From positions 1 through 5,969 of the forward strand of contig JASHZA010000179.1 of assembly GCA_030042765.1 (NCBI GenBank): a DNA stretch of 5,969 nt. The letters run 5' to 3'. Position numbers and translations under genes: made by a program. Below the pieces are notes generated by a model. The model was not told the DNA's origin. It saw nothing but the letters and a program-made list of their open reading frames with translations, and did no database searches. The DNA is from Candidatus Binataceae bacterium (GTDB lineage: Bacteria; Desulfobacterota; Binatia; Binatales; Binataceae). Positions 5,273 through 5,969 of the stretch are shown here, piece by piece (positions within the stretch are counted from its first letter, which is position 1; each line of letters starts with the position of its first letter).

Positions 5273-5736
5273 GTAATCTCTTTTGACTCGGCAATCTTGG
5301 TTTTGCGTGCGGCGACTTTTCTGCGGGCCAGAACGGCAGGGTCGGCCAGTGGGGAGTGATCGTGCGGGCGTAACCTCGAACTCTCGTTCGGGATTCCCCG
5401 CTTCTTTCGCAATTCGTCTCGCGCGGCAATTGTGTCCTCATATTCGGGTCCGCGACCGAGTTTGTAGGCCGCGAAACGTGCCGCCGATCGATCGTCCATC
5501 CAGCACAAACGGGCGGCCGTCGGAACGCGCAACTGCGTGACGTCAGAGCCAAGCGCAGCAGCGCTTTCGCTCTGCGTCCCGTTACCCGTGCCCGAGCCAA
5601 ACGTCACAGGCGAAATCACGCGGCGGGAGCGCCGGCCGCATTCGGGGCAGCGCTGGCTCGTCCTCGAGGCGCTGAGAGGCGCGAGCACCTCGAAAGTGAG
5701 CTCACACGGCTCGCAACGGCATTCGTAAAGCGGCAT
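5254..5736 (-). CDS. FmdB family zinc-ribbon protein with long C-terminal extension
   Basis: A 160-residue protein beginning MPLYECRCEPCELTFEVLAP, which matches the FmdB/CxxC_CxxC_SSSS regulatory-protein zinc ribbon (PF09723 type). The likely zinc ligands are C8, C11, C30 and C33 (CEPC and CPEC); C6 is an extra Cys where relatives usually have an aromatic residue. The ribbon spans about residues 1-43. A low-complexity Gly/Ser/Thr stretch follows (46-64), then a charged region (66-160) with WMDDRSAARFAAYKLGR (79-95) and a Lys/Arg-rich tail (ARRKVAARKTKIAESKE, 137-153). FmdB proteins are often about 70-110 residues, so the tail is long; I do not recognise it. The ATG at 5736 follows the upstream hydrolase stop by 13 bp, suggesting one operon; the Shine-Dalgarno is weak. 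FmdB was named for a role in formamidase expression, but the molecular function of most members is unknown. Confidence 0.85.
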   Translation of the reverse strand: MPLYECRCEPCELTFEVLAPLSASRTSQRCPECGRRSRRVISPVTFGSGTGNGTQSESAAALGSDVTQLRVPTAARLCWMDDRSAARFAAYKLGRGPEYEDTIAARDELRKKRGIPNESSRLRPHDHSPLADPAVLARRKVAARKTKIAESKEITGNRNA

Positions 5737-5749
5737 CGCGACCCGGCCG

Positions 5750-5969
5750 CTACTCGATGCGGTGCGGATGTTCCTTCCAGTCTTCGGGATCGTGGGTGAT
5801 CCAGACGGTAGCGTCGTGCATGTCGCGCAGCACTTTGATGCGCCTGATGGATTTGACCGACTGGATCGGATCAGTGTCGATCCCCATCGTTGCTTCCTGG
5901 TTGAGCGCCGCCCGCAGATGGACGGTATCGCCGGTGAGCAGAATCTTGCGATTGGGCAGATTCACCAGC
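5750..5969 (-). CDS. MBL-fold hydrolase, C-terminal part (N-acyl homoserine lactonase-like; 5' end off the right edge)
   Basis: The frame is open from the right edge (codons Leu-Val-Asn-Leu-Pro) to TAG at 5752-5750, giving the last 72 or so residues of a metallo-beta-lactamase-fold protein. Two metal-site motifs are visible: ILLTGDTVHLRAAL, whose Asp is the usual bridging ligand, and VWITHDPEDWKEHPH, which holds the C-terminal His ligand. The TGDxxHL and HDPEDW pattern is what I associate with the AHL-lactonase/AttM-like branch, where the second motif is usually GHD; here Gly is Thr. The HxHxDH site needed to confirm a di-zinc hydrolase lies outside the window. A GTG at 5965 is not a credible start, because it would leave a fragment without the rest of the fold. 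The gene is 13 bp upstream of the FmdB-like gene and probably co-transcribed with it. Quorum quenching is possible, but other lactone or ester substrates are equally possible. Confidence 0.8.
   Translation of the reverse strand, partial: LVNLPNRKILLTGDTVHLRAALNQEATMGIDTDPIQSVKSIRRIKVLRDMHDATVWITHDPEDWKEHPHRIE

Noticed and set aside
1..5969. Mobile elements, CRISPR arrays, tRNA or rRNA genes
   Set aside because: Reading both strands I found no transposase or integrase motifs, no spaced identical repeats, no tRNA-like cloverleaf and no rRNA-like stretch.

Overview
This window is GC-rich chromosomal DNA from a Gram-negative bacterium, most likely a proteobacterium and probably alphaproteobacterial. 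That guess rests on the G/C-biased third positions and the style of the gene families; no rRNA or other marker gene fixes the taxon. I see no mobile element, tRNA, rRNA or CRISPR array.

Layout. (1) Left, minus strand, 1-1835: an acyl-CoA dehydrogenase (ACAD) gene, then the N-terminal 178 codons of an aminoglycoside-phosphotransferase-like (APH) kinase that runs off the left edge. This pairing is the two-gene version of the fused human ACAD10/ACAD11 proteins and resembles the LvaA/LvaC pair of 4-hydroxyacyl-CoA catabolism. The ACAD-kinase junction has an unusual arrangement: a possible 11-codon mini-ORF, a duplicated 9-bp word and a perfect 12-bp palindrome over the kinase start codon. (2) A divergent intergenic region, about 1836-2111, with weak promoter-like motifs, an inverted repeat and a 19-codon leader ORF that has a very strong Shine-Dalgarno sequence. 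(3) Middle, plus strand, 2112-5168: a two-gene ABC transporter operon. It encodes a 578-residue permease with two fused NitT/TauT-type membrane domains, and a 436-residue ATPase with a C-terminal extension of the AAA-associated type. No substrate-binding protein gene is present. (4) Right, minus strand, 5254-5969: an FmdB-type zinc-ribbon protein with a long C-terminal extension, preceded by the C-terminal part of a metallo-beta-lactamase-fold hydrolase of the N-acyl-homoserine-lactonase type, which enters from the right edge. An 8-bp hairpin at the convergent junction may serve as a terminator.

Functional picture. The left pair probably breaks down a hydroxylated or unusual acyl-CoA. The middle operon is a complete membrane-plus-motor ABC unit for an unknown, possibly anionic, substrate. 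The right pair is a small zinc-ribbon protein beside a lactonase-like hydrolase. Nothing in the sequence links the three units metabolically. The least explained parts are the ABC transporter without a binding protein and the two small-ORF arrangements at gene starts.
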